Below, piece by piece: positions 41,976 to 51,157 of a stretch of 64,000 nucleotides of DNA. How positions within the stretch are numbered: position 1 is the first letter of the stretch; every line of letters starts with the position of its first letter. The stretch is from JBMNQI01 sp050944055 (lineage in GTDB: Bacteria; Bacillota; Clostridia; Oscillospirales; Oscillospiraceae): the NCBI GenBank assembly GCA_050944055.1, contig JBMNQI010000002.1, positions 1 to 64,000 on the forward strand, given 5' to 3'. Below the pieces are notes generated by a model, which was not told where the DNA came from, did not search any database, and saw only the letters and a list, made by a program, of their open reading frames with translations. The position numbers and the translations under genes were made by a program.

Positions 41976-43514
41976 TTATTTCAGAAAGTCCAAAAGCGAA
42001 GTCCTTATAATCTCCGAACCCGCTGATAGCGCCGAATTGTACACTGTCTTCGCAGTTGCGTAGTTTGTGATAACCTCGGCAAGATCCGCGTCCTCCGCGT
42101 CGGACTTCATCTTTTTGTAGTTGATGATATTAGCCTCATACCGGGCCGAGAGCGTATCTATCCTCCCCAGCTTGGCGCCGACTTCCGCCTGCAGGGCCAG
42201 TATCCTGCTCTGGCAGTCCTGAAGCCTCGAGATATAGTCGTTTATACTGGACGCATCCGCGCCGCCCGTGAGTGCTTTGTACAGGCAGTCGAGAACGATA
42301 TACAGGTTTTCATCGCCCCTGCCTAAGAGCTCAGTACCGGCGACGGCCACCTCCATAGTCTGCCCCGAGCTTACCTGCACGCGGAGCACATCGGCGTTCT
42401 GCGCGTCCAAGGCTGCCGAAGCGTCGGCCAGCGCGGCGGAACTGTCTATAATCGATTTTACGTCGGTCGCGGTGGTATCGTCGCCGTCGTCAATCAGGTT
42501 GGCGGTGGCCGAGGCGGCGGAAAGAAGAGCCGGCGACGCCGCCTGAACTTCGGCGGCCGCGGCCTCGGCTGCCGAAACCGCTTCGTTGTAGGCGTTCTGG
42601 GCCTCTGATATTGCCGCTTCATCGCCAGAGGCCTGGGCCTTTTCAAGTGCCGCATAAGCCTCAGCCGCTGCGCTGGCCGCGTTTCTGGCTATTGCCAGCG
42701 CATTGTTTGCGTTAATAATCTCATTTGAAAGTGCGTCGTAGGAGGAGCCCAGCGTTTCGGCCGCCGCCGTCAGACCCGCCTCGGTCGCGGCGTCAATGTC
42801 GGCGGAGCTTGCTATATCCCTGGCGGCCTCCGTCGTTCTTTCCGCCGCCGAAGCTATCTCCCCGGCCGCCCCTATGGCCTCCGACATCAAGTCAATAATC
42901 CGGTTATAGCTTGAAACAGGCAAAATGCCTGAAACCGTGTCTGCATCCGCCAGCCTGCCGAGAGCCTCCGCAACTGTCTTTGCCGCTTTGTTGACCGCGT
43001 CGACCGAAGCCTCGTTGCTCATGTTAATGCCGTTATAGTACAAATCGCCTTTTGAATCTAGCTTATACGGCAAAACCCCGCTGGAAGTACCGGTTGTGTT
43101 GTACCCCGCGAAGAGATAACTGCTGCCGAAGGTTGAATTAGCTGTAGACAGAACCTCGTCGCGAAGCGCGGCAATCTCTTCGGCGATAGCCCTAAGGTCG
43201 CTCTCGTTGACAGTCCCTGTGGACGCGCCCACAGTTTTTTCATACGCGTCCTGTATGATTTCATTGAGATCGCTGATTGCCTCTTCGGTCTCCGTTAGCC
43301 AGTTGTTAGCAATGCCGAGGTTCTCTTTATACCTGGTAATTCCGCTTAGCTTGTTCCGTGCCGACAGGCTCTGAGTTGTCTTAACCGGATTATCCGATAT
43401 CCTGTTGATAGATCTGCCCGTAGATTCCTGCTCCAGGTATTTTGAAAGCCGGTTTAAGTTGCCGTTAAGATTGTATAAATAGTTGCTTGAAATCATAGAG
43501 CTTGTAATCCGCAA
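41976..43514 (-). CDS. flgL: Flagellar hook-filament junction protein FlgL, with alanine-rich insertion
   Basis: The 512-residue protein has a normal FlgL N-terminus (MRITSSMISSNYLYNLNGNLNRLSKY...RPINRISDNP-like segment) and C-terminus (ARYEANIINYKKMKSDAEDADLAEVITNYATAKTVYNSALSAGSEIIRTSLLDFL). Between about residues 170 and 375 it has an insertion made mostly of Ala, Ser, Glu and Asp, probably helical coiled coil. Usual Firmicute FlgL is about 300 residues, so the insertion accounts for the extra length. It follows flgK by 35 bases. Export and junction function should be kept because both ends are intact. Confidence 0.9.
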   Translation of the reverse strand: MRITSSMISSNYLYNLNGNLNRLSKYLEQESTGRSINRISDNPVKTTQSLSARNKLSGITRYKENLGIANNWLTETEEAISDLNEIIQDAYEKTVGASTGTVNESDLRAIAEEIAALRDEVLSTANSTFGSSYLFAGYNTTGTSSGVLPYKLDSKGDLYYNGINMSNEASVDAVNKAAKTVAEALGRLADADTVSGILPVSSYNRIIDLMSEAIGAAGEIASAAERTTEAARDIASSADIDAATEAGLTAAAETLGSSYDALSNEIINANNALAIARNAASAAAEAYAALEKAQASGDEAAISEAQNAYNEAVSAAEAAAAEVQAASPALLSAASATANLIDDGDDTTATDVKSIIDSSAALADASAALDAQNADVLRVQVSSGQTMEVAVAGTELLGRGDENLYIVLDCLYKALTGGADASSINDYISRLQDCQSRILALQAEVGAKLGRIDTLSARYEANIINYKKMKSDAEDADLAEVITNYATAKTVYNSALSAGSEIIRTSLLDFLK

Positions 43515-43549
43515 ACCGATTCACCTCTTTTTAAGCCAGTGGGCAAATA

Positions 43550-45301
43550 CTATATTCCGACCGTTCCAGTGCGGTTTATCAGCCTGTCAAGCAGCTCATC
43601 TATGGTTGTGATCAGCCTTGAACAGGCGTTGTACGTCTGCTGATACTTGATCAGATTGACGGCCTCCTCGTCAAGCGAGACGCCGGATATGGATTCCCGC
43701 TGATTCGAGATGCTTGCAAGCAGGGACTGCTGCGTATCAAGCGTACTCTCGCTGCTGGCGACAGCTACTCCCAAATGCGAGACCAGCCCGTCCAGCGTCG
43801 CGCTGTAATCTTCCGTGTTGATCAGATCCGCCAGTTTGAGAGCTACAGCGTTATTTGCGCTCTGCGTATCAGACAAATCGAGGTCTATTTCGGCGTCCGA
43901 GGCGGCCAGATTCCATACGCTCTCCAATACGGCCTTTGAAACGGCGAAGTTGCCCGCCGTAATCAGGTCGTAGCTTCCGCCGAAATCCTCAAACATATCC
44001 ACGCCGTTAATTGACGTATAGCCGTTTTCCTTGTCGGGGAAAGTATAGCCGTCGTTCATGCATTTGTTTACCGTTTCCGCGATTGACCGCGCGAAGCCGT
44101 CAAGCTGGCTGATGTAGTAGGGTATGCCCGAATCCGAGGTGCCGCCCTCGTCCCTCAGGCACAGGTGCGCCGAAAGCTCCCCGCCGCCGACGGTTTCCAT
44201 ATCAAGACGTGTTGAGCCGAGCCTTAATACGTATTCTTCCTCCGCTCCTTGATACTCTCTGACGGCGTCGCCGGCTATTGCGGTAAACGTGCTCCCGGCA
44301 ACGAGAGTGTCCGTTTTGGCGTTCATCATATTGTCTAAATAGTTTATATCGACCGTTACGGTCCCGTCAGCCGCGTCTACGCTGCAGGCTATTTTGCCCG
44401 ATATTGCATTTAGCTCGTCAATATACGCGTCGCGCAGCGCCTCCTGTTCGGGCGTAATCGCTCCGCTTGAAATAATGTCGCCGTTTAACGCGGCAAGCTC
44501 CTGGCATATGAGTTGTATCTCTTCTGTCGCGGTCGTAATTATAATCCTATTGAAGGTCTTACCCTCGACGAGCGTCTCGCCCGCAATACTGACGCTTACC
44601 ATGCTGCCGCTTGCCGTATAGCTTATATCCGCATACCCGGAAAGCTTGTCAAGTAGGAGGTTGCGCTTATCTCTGAGGTCGTTCGCAGTCTCCCCGGATA
44701 CCTCGTAGTCCGCTATCGCCTTATTCAGCGAGGCAATCTGCCCCGCTATTTGGTTTATTTCGGAGGCCACGGTCCTGACCGATGAATTCTGGTCGTTATA
44801 AAGGTCTACCATCTCTTTATAGATCAGGTTGAAATTCTCCGAAAGTGAAATCGCCGTTTGCTGAACGGTTGTCCTTGCGGCTTCGCTTGTCGGGTCGTTT
44901 GCAAAATCGCTCAGCGCGTCGAAAAAATTCGAAATCGAGACAGTCAGGCTGGTCTCGTCGTCGAGCTCGTCAAACAGGTTCTCAAGATATGTGAGCCCCT
45001 GCGTCAGGTATTCGCTTTTACAGAAATCCGTGTACTGATTGCGGTACTGTTCGTCCAGATAAGCGCTTCTTATCTGCGAAATGTCTGCCACGCTGACACC
45101 CTGGCCGATATTGGTGCTCGCTATTATCTGGTTTATCAGATACCCGTTTCCCGCCGGCGGGACAGACGAGGTTCCGACGGTCTGCCTCGTATAGCCTTCG
45201 GTATCGGCGTTCGATATATTCTGCCCCGTAATATCGAGGGCGACACGGGCGGCCGACAAACCGGACCTCCCTATTTGCATTCCAAGAAATGTTGACGACA
45301 T
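43550..45301 (-). CDS. flgK: Flagellar hook-associated protein FlgK
   Basis: The 583-residue hook-filament junction protein starts MSSTFLGMQIGRSGLSAARVALDITGQNISNADTEGYTRQ and ends YQQTYNACSRLITTIDELLDRLINRTG, both axial-family hallmarks. ATG 45301 is preferred for its AAAGGAATTG site; extension to 45340 is not supported. Its chaperone FlgN is encoded directly upstream. Confidence 0.94.
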   Translation of the reverse strand: MSSTFLGMQIGRSGLSAARVALDITGQNISNADTEGYTRQTVGTSSVPPAGNGYLINQIIASTNIGQGVSVADISQIRSAYLDEQYRNQYTDFCKSEYLTQGLTYLENLFDELDDETSLTVSISNFFDALSDFANDPTSEAARTTVQQTAISLSENFNLIYKEMVDLYNDQNSSVRTVASEINQIAGQIASLNKAIADYEVSGETANDLRDKRNLLLDKLSGYADISYTASGSMVSVSIAGETLVEGKTFNRIIITTATEEIQLICQELAALNGDIISSGAITPEQEALRDAYIDELNAISGKIACSVDAADGTVTVDINYLDNMMNAKTDTLVAGSTFTAIAGDAVREYQGAEEEYVLRLGSTRLDMETVGGGELSAHLCLRDEGGTSDSGIPYYISQLDGFARSIAETVNKCMNDGYTFPDKENGYTSINGVDMFEDFGGSYDLITAGNFAVSKAVLESVWNLAASDAEIDLDLSDTQSANNAVALKLADLINTEDYSATLDGLVSHLGVAVASSESTLDTQQSLLASISNQRESISGVSLDEEAVNLIKYQQTYNACSRLITTIDELLDRLINRTGTVGI

Positions 45302-45407
45302 AACAATTCCTTTCAGTTTCGCCAAAGGCCGGCTTGTCACTCATTAAATCGGAAATAAGGCCGGCTTTCCTGCCTTCCGCGAAGCGACCGGCGCTGCCTG
45401 CGCAAGT

Positions 45408-45911
45408 TTAGACGCTTAAATCAAAAAGGCCCGTGCCGCCGTAATTGCTGTCCACGCTCCCCTTGCTGTCATACGTCCCGCAATACTGCTCGTCGCTTAC
45501 AAGCGCGCCCAGTATGGCGTCGACGTAATTCATTTTGCGCCTGATCAGCTCCCTGTTTGTCCTGTTGAGCTTTGCCTGCTTCCTGATTATATCCGATATT
45601 TCACGCCGCAGCGCGTCAAACCGCTCTTTAGCCTGCTCATCGTCCGTCATTTCAATCAGCTCAGACAGGCTCAGCTTCCCGCCGCCGCGCCCTAAACGCA
45701 CGGCACGCTCCGAACACATCGTATTGAGCTTGCTTTCAAGCTCAATAAGCTTGTCAGTCAGCTCCTCTTCCCTCGCAAGCAGTTTGCCGAGCTCCCCGGC
45801 ATTTCCTTTTATGATGAGGGACTTCTTCTGGGCGGACAGGCAGAGCGACCGCTCCAGTATCGTTTTCGCCTCGGAGAAAGCATCAAATATCTCTTTTGCT
45901 CCGGCGTCCAT
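45408..45911 (-). CDS. flgN: Flagellar export chaperone FlgN
   Basis: The 167-residue helical protein has the FlgN pattern of long amphipathic helices (LARNEELTDKLIELESKLN-like, IIRKQAKLNRTNRELIRRKMNYVDAILGAL). It binds the C-termini of FlgK and FlgL before export. The order flgM-flgN-flgK-flgL is the standard Firmicute late cluster. Confidence 0.85.
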   Translation of the reverse strand: MDAGAKEIFDAFSEAKTILERSLCLSAQKKSLIIKGNAGELGKLLAREEELTDKLIELESKLNTMCSERAVRLGRGGGKLSLSELIEMTDDEQAKERFDALRREISDIIRKQAKLNRTNRELIRRKMNYVDAILGALVSDEQYCGTYDSKGSVDSNYGGTGLFDLSV

Positions 45912-45930
45912 AGGCTCTCCGCTTGCCGTT

Positions 45931-46227
45931 TCAGACAGTTACGTCAAGGTTGCCGCCGAGCATCTTTTCGGCGACCTTAGAGCTGTCTACTTTGTATGTG
46001 CCGTTCTCAATCTGCCTGGCGACGTCATCAATTTTCATTTTTTCGTCATCCGTGCGCTCATCGAGCTTATCCTTTACCTCTTTAATTACGGCGGTGAAGC
46101 TGACCGCCTCGTCGGACAGCTCGACCCTGTCGGGCTTGATATTGCATTCAGCCTGCTGCGCGGGGCGCACGGCTTTGCCCTTATAGCTTTCCACAATATC
46201 GCTGGGCGGTATTGAATTTATCTTCAT
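45931..46227 (-). CDS. flgM: Anti-sigma-28 factor FlgM
   Basis: The 98-residue protein binds and blocks sigma-28 until it is exported through the finished hook-basal body. It starts MKINSIPPSDIVESYKGKA. The C-terminal sigma-binding helices read DRVELSDEAVSFTAVIKEVKDKL and KIDDVARQIENGTYKVDSSKVAEKML. ATG 46227 has AAGGAG 9 bases upstream; an in-frame GTG at 46236 overlaps that site. fliA lies 4 kb upstream in the same unit. Confidence 0.93.
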   Translation of the reverse strand: MKINSIPPSDIVESYKGKAVRPAQQAECNIKPDRVELSDEAVSFTAVIKEVKDKLDERTDDEKMKIDDVARQIENGTYKVDSSKVAEKMLGGNLDVTV

Positions 46228-46259
46228 AGTATCCACTCCTTAATGCGTAAATATGGATT

Positions 46260-46667
46260 TCACATGTCCCCGCCGGGATTATAGGTATGCATAACACGGG
46301 CTTTTGAGCCGCCCGTCTTAGAAACGGCTGTTTCATTCTTACTCTGTGCTTTCCACGTGCTGGAGCATTTGGCGCAAAGCCTGCCCGTCTCTATTGCCTT
46401 TCCGCACGCCGCGCATCTCAGGCGGCCCTGAATATTTACGAATTTCTGAGACAGGCGCCCCTCTTTGATCAGGTAAAGGGCTATTTTTTCGGAGACATCG
46501 GTATTTTCCAGTATGTCGTTTAGGCCCACGCTCCCGTCCGAGCTGTTTATAAAGTCCCGCGCCGTTCTGAAAGCCCTGTCGGCCTCTTCGCTGCACTTTG
46601 CGCATATGCGCGTGCCGTAGCTTTGAAAAAGCCTGCCGCACAGCTCGCAGCTTTTTACCGTGCCCAT
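46260..46667 (-). CDS. YvyF-type flagellar protein with two zinc-binding CxxC pairs
   Basis: The 135-residue protein matches the YvyF family that precedes flgM in Firmicutes. The N-terminal zinc knuckle is CELCGRLF...CAKC and the C-terminal one is CAACGKAIETGRLCAKC. Between them lies a winged-helix-like stretch (VGLNDILENTDVSEKIALYLIKEGRLS). This suggests nucleic-acid or protein binding; its role is not established. GGGAGGG precedes the ATG. Confidence 0.8.
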   Translation of the reverse strand: MGTVKSCELCGRLFQSYGTRICAKCSEEADRAFRTARDFINSSDGSVGLNDILENTDVSEKIALYLIKEGRLSQKFVNIQGRLRCAACGKAIETGRLCAKCSSTWKAQSKNETAVSKTGGSKARVMHTYNPGGDM

Positions 46668-46721
46668 TTTACCCTCCCGTTCTTTCAGTATAATCCGGGC
46701 GCCGCCAGTTTAAAACACAGC

Positions 46722-47465
46722 TTATCTGCGAATGTTGTTGGCAAGCCCTTCCATCTCGTCCGCAGTCTGCAGGGCGCGGCTTGCCAGGGAAAATATTCTC
46801 TGGGCCTGAATAAGCTGCGTCAGCTCCGTGGACAGGTCGACGTTGGAGCCCTCGAGCGAATTCTGGATGAGCCTGTATTCCGCTGTTTCAAGCGCCTGTC
46901 CTGAAGAGACGCCTTCATAAAACAGGTTATTGCCCCGCGGCTCCAATCCGCCTGTGTTTTCAAACGCATATATACCGATTCTAATCCCGCTGTCCGCGAT
47001 GCTTCCGTCGCTCTGGACTGTGAAACGGCCCTCCGGCACTCTTATCCTTTCGTCATTTTCGTCGAGAACATAGAAGCCCTGCGAATTGACGAGGTAGCTA
47101 CCGTCTACTTCATCGGAGACTGAGAACGAACCGTCTTTAGTATACGCGAAATTCCCGGCCCCGTCCAAGAGCCTGAAAAAAGCGTTGCCCTCAATCATTA
47201 AATCCAGAGCGTTCCCCGTTGCGACGGCCTTTCCCTGCGAAAAATCCATTGAGGTTGAGGCCAGCTTCGCGCCCGTCCCGCGCGCAAGCTCGGTCTCGTC
47301 CGCGTTTTGGTCGGGGTTTTCCATTATCGTATAGTAAGTATCGGCAAAAACCGCGCTTGAGGTTTTATAAGCCGTTGTGTTCAAATTGGCTATGTTGTTC
47401 GCTATGATGTCTATTTTTTGCTGCTGAGCCGAAAGGCCTGTCGCCGCGGTCGATAGAGATTGCAT
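46722..47465 (-). CDS. flgG: Flagellar rod protein, FlgG (FlhP)-like
   Basis: The 247-residue axial protein starts MQSLSTAATGLSAQQQKIDIIANNIANLNTTAYKTSSAVF and ends NVDLSTELTQLIQAQRIFSLASRALQTADEMEGLANNIR. Both match distal-rod FlgG/FlgF proteins. It follows a sister gene of similar size, the usual flhO-flhP pair of Gram-positive bacteria. Which of the two is FlgF or FlgG cannot be fixed by eye. GGAGGG precedes the start. Confidence 0.8.
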   Translation of the reverse strand: MQSLSTAATGLSAQQQKIDIIANNIANLNTTAYKTSSAVFADTYYTIMENPDQNADETELARGTGAKLASTSMDFSQGKAVATGNALDLMIEGNAFFRLLDGAGNFAYTKDGSFSVSDEVDGSYLVNSQGFYVLDENDERIRVPEGRFTVQSDGSIADSGIRIGIYAFENTGGLEPRGNNLFYEGVSSGQALETAEYRLIQNSLEGSNVDLSTELTQLIQAQRIFSLASRALQTADEMEGLANNIRR

Positions 47466-47519
47466 AATACCCTCCGTTCTCTTATGTGCCGTTACGCGGC
47501 CGGAAGCCGCAAGGCGCAG

Positions 47520-48275
47520 TTATCTCAGGCTTCCGAGGTTATTGACGGCAAGGCCCAGGGTCTCGTCGGTCATCGAGAGGATTCTCTGGTTGGCTTCATA
47601 CGCCCGGTATACGGTTATCATATCCGTCATTTCCGTCGCTATATCCACGTTTGAGCCTTCCAAAAAGCCCTGCATGATACTTACGTCTCCGGCTTCGGCA
47701 GGCGCCGCGTTATCGGCGGCAAATAAACTGTATCCCTGCTTGCGCAGGTTGCCTGTCTCCTCAAATCTCACTATTCTCAGCCTGTCCGTAACCTGTCCGC
47801 CGGCAGACACATAGCCTGCGCCGTCTACCGAGAAGCTGCCGTATCCGACATTTAGGCGCCCGTTTTGCCCAAGCACGTAATTTCCGTCGGCGGTAACCAG
47901 ATAGCCCTCCCGGTTCACGGAGAAGCTGCCCGACCTTGTGTAGCGCTCGCCGGCCGGCGTCTCGACGGCGAAAAAACCGTCCCCGTATATCGCGAGGTCC
48001 GTCTGTTTTCCCGTGGATTCGGTGCTTCCCTGCGAAAAATCCGTATACACCTGGTCAATATGCGCGCCGAAGCTGTACGGGCCCACTTCGTTGTTTGCGT
48101 TTCCCCGATACGGGCCGTTTAAGCGCTCTATCATCACCTCGTCAAACGAAGAGGTTATAAGCCCGTCCCTCTTAAACCCGGCCGTGGAGGCGTTTACAAT
48201 ATTATTGGTTAATACGTCCATATTTGCCCGCTGAACCGCCATACCGGTCGCCGCGGTGTAGAGCCCTCTCAGCAT
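47520..48275 (-). CDS. flgF: Flagellar rod protein, FlgF (FlhO)-like
   Basis: The 251-residue rod protein starts MLRGLYTAATGMAVQRANMDVLTNNIVNASTAGFKRD and ends SNVDIATEMTDMITVYRAYEANQRILSMTDETLGLAVNNLG. The middle includes IYGDGFFAVETPAGERYTRSGSFSVNREG, shared by FlgE/F/G. It is first of a rod-gene pair and has a likely sigma-28 promoter 50-75 bases upstream, so it may be boosted late in assembly. Confidence 0.82.
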   Translation of the reverse strand: MLRGLYTAATGMAVQRANMDVLTNNIVNASTAGFKRDGLITSSFDEVMIERLNGPYRGNANNEVGPYSFGAHIDQVYTDFSQGSTESTGKQTDLAIYGDGFFAVETPAGERYTRSGSFSVNREGYLVTADGNYVLGQNGRLNVGYGSFSVDGAGYVSAGGQVTDRLRIVRFEETGNLRKQGYSLFAADNAAPAEAGDVSIMQGFLEGSNVDIATEMTDMITVYRAYEANQRILSMTDETLGLAVNNLGSLR

Positions 48276-48323
48276 TTCAGTACTCCTTTTTCAAGCGTAC
48301 GCCGCATAGATTCCTCTATATAA

Positions 48324-48351
48324 TTATCGTAATAATTCCGTGAATTCTTTA
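48324..48351 (-). promoter_or_regulatory. Probable sigma-28 promoter before flgF
   Basis: On the minus strand, TAAA (48348-48351), 16 bases, then TACGATAA (48324-48331), 6 of 8 to GCCGATAA. It stands about 50 bases before flgF and could give a late transcript of flgF-flgG-yvyF-flgM-flgN-flgK-flgL-fliW-csrA. Confidence 0.55.
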
Positions 48352-48367
48352 TGGGTGAATGAAGATT

Positions 48368-48697
48368 TCATACTATGATGTCAATGCTGGAGCCAATGCC
48401 GCCGCTTAAAGCCTGCGGCTGCCCCTCGCCCCCGCCTTCTTCCTTGTCCTGCTTTTCCTTCTTTTCACGCCCGCCGGCTTCCTCGCCCCCGGAACCTCCG
48501 CGTTCCCTTGTTATCCTGACCTCGTCCTTCTGCTCGATTTCAGAAACGGCATTATCGCGCGCTTCATCCTCAGCTTTTCTTTGCAGCGCCATATAGTCCT
48601 GCATGAGTTCGTTTCTTTTGTTGGCGGCGCTTGCGTTTTTTACAAAATCCGTAGCCCTCTGGGTCATAATCTGAGCGTCAATACCTTTAAGCGACAT
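48368..48697 (-). CDS. Unknown small flagellar-operon protein
   Basis: I do not recognise a defined family. The 109-residue product starts MSLKGIDAQIMTQRATDFVKNASAANKRNELMQDYMALQRKAEDEARDNAV, a helical segment. It ends in a low-complexity tail of Gly, Glu and Lys (about residues 65-95) and a short hydrophobic end IGSSIDIIV. There is no signal peptide or membrane helix. Its place between a fapA-like gene and flgF in a tight operon suggests a role in flagellar assembly, perhaps as an unstructured regulator or export partner. Confidence 0.6.
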   Translation of the reverse strand: MSLKGIDAQIMTQRATDFVKNASAANKRNELMQDYMALQRKAEDEARDNAVSEIEQKDEVRITRERGGSGGEEAGGREKKEKQDKEEGGGEGQPQALSGGIGSSIDIIV

Positions 48698-48721
48698 TGT
48701 ATGCTCACAACCTTTCCAAAA

Positions 48722-50299
48722 TCAGGCAAGGCATGACGTAAATTCTATTTCACGGTTTTTACAGTAAAAAGTGGAGAATCTGATCGGTGAAGTCACTATG
48801 AATTCGCCAAGCGAAATCGTAAGCTTTACGCCCGGAAATATGGTGTCTATGACATTGACCTTTCCTCTTTCGGCTTTTTTTATCTCCTCCTCGAGCAGCT
48901 CTATTTCCTTTGAGTACTCGGCGATAAGCTTGGTATTTTGCAGCTTGCCCAGGATCACATTCCTTTTCATTTTCTCTTTTTCCGGGGGCAGGTTTTCCAT
49001 ACGCGTAAGGTAGTTGATAATCTTCTCGAATTTCTCCATCTCCGCGTTGAGCCTTGTAAGCTCGCTGTTCAGATACTTCAGGCGGTCCCTCTTTTTCAGG
49101 CTCAGGCCGACCTCAATAATGGTTTTATTGTTGGCTGCCGAGCCTATGTTTTGCGCCGTTATGCTGTTTTGCGCCTTTATGGTTCCGCCTATAATGCTGC
49201 CGAACTTTCCGGACGCTATTATACTGTCGCCGCTTTCGGCGTTGCAGTGCATAAGCGCGTCTACCAGGATATTTCCGCCCGCCCTGACCTCCGAACGCTC
49301 TATGTATTTTGCCATTACGCCGTCCCCCGCCTCAAGAAGGCCTTTACCGCTTCCCTGAATTCCTCTTCTCAGCACGATATTGCCGCCGGCTATCAGCCTG
49401 GCTCCCTCGACTGTGCCGTTGACTTCGATATTCCCGGTCGCCTGTATTGTTATATCGGATATGACGTTCCCCTTTACAACGACGTCCCCGTCAAAACTGA
49501 TGTTGCCTACCGAAAGGTCGGCGTCGCCGTTTACGTTATAGCATGAGGATACTGTTACCGTCTGGTTTCTGAAATCGACACGGCCCGCTGTTTTCGCGTA
49601 CATGTTTAAACGCGCCTCGTCGTACGTCACATTTTTGCCGCTTGGCATTTTAGCTTCTTTTCCTGGCCTCGGGCTTATCTCCCGCCCCGTAACCGTATAA
49701 CCGGCTACTCCCTTCGTCGCGGGAACGCGGGTTACAAGCTTTTGCCCCGCGCTTACCGGAACAAACAGGTTCAGATCCTTGAAATTGACCCTGCCTGTCT
49801 TCTGATCCAGCTTCGGTACGCCGAGTCCCTCGGTATTGAAATGGAAAACAAGCCAGCCGTCCTTGCCGTCCTGAGGCTGGACGCCTCTTGCGAAAACAGT
49901 TTTTTCACCGTAGATTCTGTTTTCAAGCAGCAGGCGTAACGCGTTTTCATCAATCCCGAAGCTTACACCGGCCGATTCTATCTCAATCATCAGCCGCTCG
50001 AAGCTAAGCCTTTCTCCTCCCTCTTCCGGCGGCAGCAGGCATACCTCAGCCTCCATCCTGTCGCTCGAGATCGTTATCAGCGCCTCCTCGCCGAGTTTGT
50101 ATTCCTCCTGAGGCGGCGCTATGCGCACGCGCTGCGGGCAGTTCTCAATGGCATCGGCCAGCTTATCAGCGTTAAGCTCTATAATCTTTTTCCTCTCCAG
50201 ATACGCCAGCACATCGTCCTTGTTATCGCGCGCGAAACTTGAGGCGGTTTCAAAATAAACGCCGTCGCTTTCATAGGATAGTTTGTAATCCCCATTCAT
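48722..50299 (-). CDS. FapA-family (DUF342) protein
   Basis: The 525-residue protein has an N-terminal region with a DUF342 start. A right-handed polymer-forming beta-helix spans about 250-400 (GNISFDGDVVVKGNVISDITIQATGNIEVNGTVEGARLIAGGNIVLRRGIQG), followed by a C-terminal coiled coil (LNSELTRLNAEMEKFEKIINYLTRME). Firmicute relatives sit in flagellar operons next to sigma-28, and in some species modulate cell shape or membrane polymers. Molecular role is uncertain. It follows fliA by 49 bases. Confidence 0.8.
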   Translation of the reverse strand: MNGDYKLSYESDGVYFETASSFARDNKDDVLAYLERKKIIELNADKLADAIENCPQRVRIAPPQEEYKLGEEALITISSDRMEAEVCLLPPEEGGERLSFERLMIEIESAGVSFGIDENALRLLLENRIYGEKTVFARGVQPQDGKDGWLVFHFNTEGLGVPKLDQKTGRVNFKDLNLFVPVSAGQKLVTRVPATKGVAGYTVTGREISPRPGKEAKMPSGKNVTYDEARLNMYAKTAGRVDFRNQTVTVSSCYNVNGDADLSVGNISFDGDVVVKGNVISDITIQATGNIEVNGTVEGARLIAGGNIVLRRGIQGSGKGLLEAGDGVMAKYIERSEVRAGGNILVDALMHCNAESGDSIIASGKFGSIIGGTIKAQNSITAQNIGSAANNKTIIEVGLSLKKRDRLKYLNSELTRLNAEMEKFEKIINYLTRMENLPPEKEKMKRNVILGKLQNTKLIAEYSKEIELLEEEIKKAERGKVNVIDTIFPGVKLTISLGEFIVTSPIRFSTFYCKNREIEFTSCLA

Positions 50300-50348
50300 C
50301 TGCCGCTTATCCTTTCTGAAGTTTGGCCGTTGACGGGCGCCGGCCAGC

Positions 50349-51101
50349 TCAGACAGCCCTGTTGAATTTGTTTCCTATACGCACCAGTACTTTTGAATGT
50401 ATCTGCGATACGCGCGACTCGGTGACCTTTAAAACAGACGCTATCTCCTTGAGTGTCATCTCCTCGTAGTAATAGAGGGTTATAACAAGTTTTTCTTTCT
50501 CCGGCAGGGATTCGATTATTTCCGCGAGTATCCTTTTTGTCTCCTTATTCTGCATGACGGCTTCCGGGTCGTTATCCGCCGCTTCGCTCGCTTTGACAAG
50601 GCTTATATTATCGGATACCATATCCTCAAAATGCATGAGGTTGAACATATGCGTCTTCTCAAGCACCTTCCTGACCTCTGAAACCGACATGCCTGTGTTT
50701 TCGGCGATCTCGCTGTCAGTCGGGTAGCGCCCGAGCAGGCTTTCAAGATACTCGATGGAGCTGTTAATCCTGTTTATCTTCGACCGCAAACTGGCAGGGG
50801 CCCAGTCCTGCTTGCGCATATAATCAAGTATCTCCCCGCGTATACGCGTCGAGGCGTATGTCTCAAACTTGACCCCATAATTTATATCGTATTTTTCAAG
50901 CGCGTCGATTAGCCCGATAACGCCGCAGCTTACAAGGTCGTCGCTGTCATTGTATTCCCTGTATTTAGGCATTATCCTGCGCACTATTCTCTTAACCAGA
51001 TCGACATAGTGAATAAGCAGCTGATTCTTTATTTCCGGATCCCTGTTTTTCGAGTACTCTTCCCAAAGCTTGTCTACGTTCAACAAAGTTCCGCTCTTCA
51101 T
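50349..51101 (-). CDS. fliA: RNA polymerase sigma-28 factor (FliA/SigD/WhiG family)
   Basis: The 250-residue factor has sigma regions 2-4 with family marks: LLIHYVDLVKRIVRRIMPKY, DDLVSCGVIGLIDALEKYDINYGVKFETYASTRIRGEILDYMRKQDWAPASLR, and a region-4 helix-turn-helix MTLKEIASVLKVTESRVSQIHSKVLVRI. The DWAP/SLR segment is typical of flagellar sigma factors. ATG 51101 (or the adjacent GTG 51104) follows CGGGGGT. It should read the TAAA-N15-GCCGATAT promoter of flagellin and is held by FlgM. Confidence 0.95.
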   Translation of the reverse strand: MKSGTLLNVDKLWEEYSKNRDPEIKNQLLIHYVDLVKRIVRRIMPKYREYNDSDDLVSCGVIGLIDALEKYDINYGVKFETYASTRIRGEILDYMRKQDWAPASLRSKINRINSSIEYLESLLGRYPTDSEIAENTGMSVSEVRKVLEKTHMFNLMHFEDMVSDNISLVKASEAADNDPEAVMQNKETKRILAEIIESLPEKEKLVITLYYYEEMTLKEIASVLKVTESRVSQIHSKVLVRIGNKFNRAV

Positions 51102-51157
51102 CACTTACCCCCGTTTCTGAACCCGTCTCTTTTCGTTTCCAGCCGACACTAACCGCC

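Noticed and set aside
46668..46740. Sigma-28 promoter before yvyF-flgM
   Set aside because: A TAAA is present, but the sequence 15 bases later (TTATACTG) does not match GCCGATAA.
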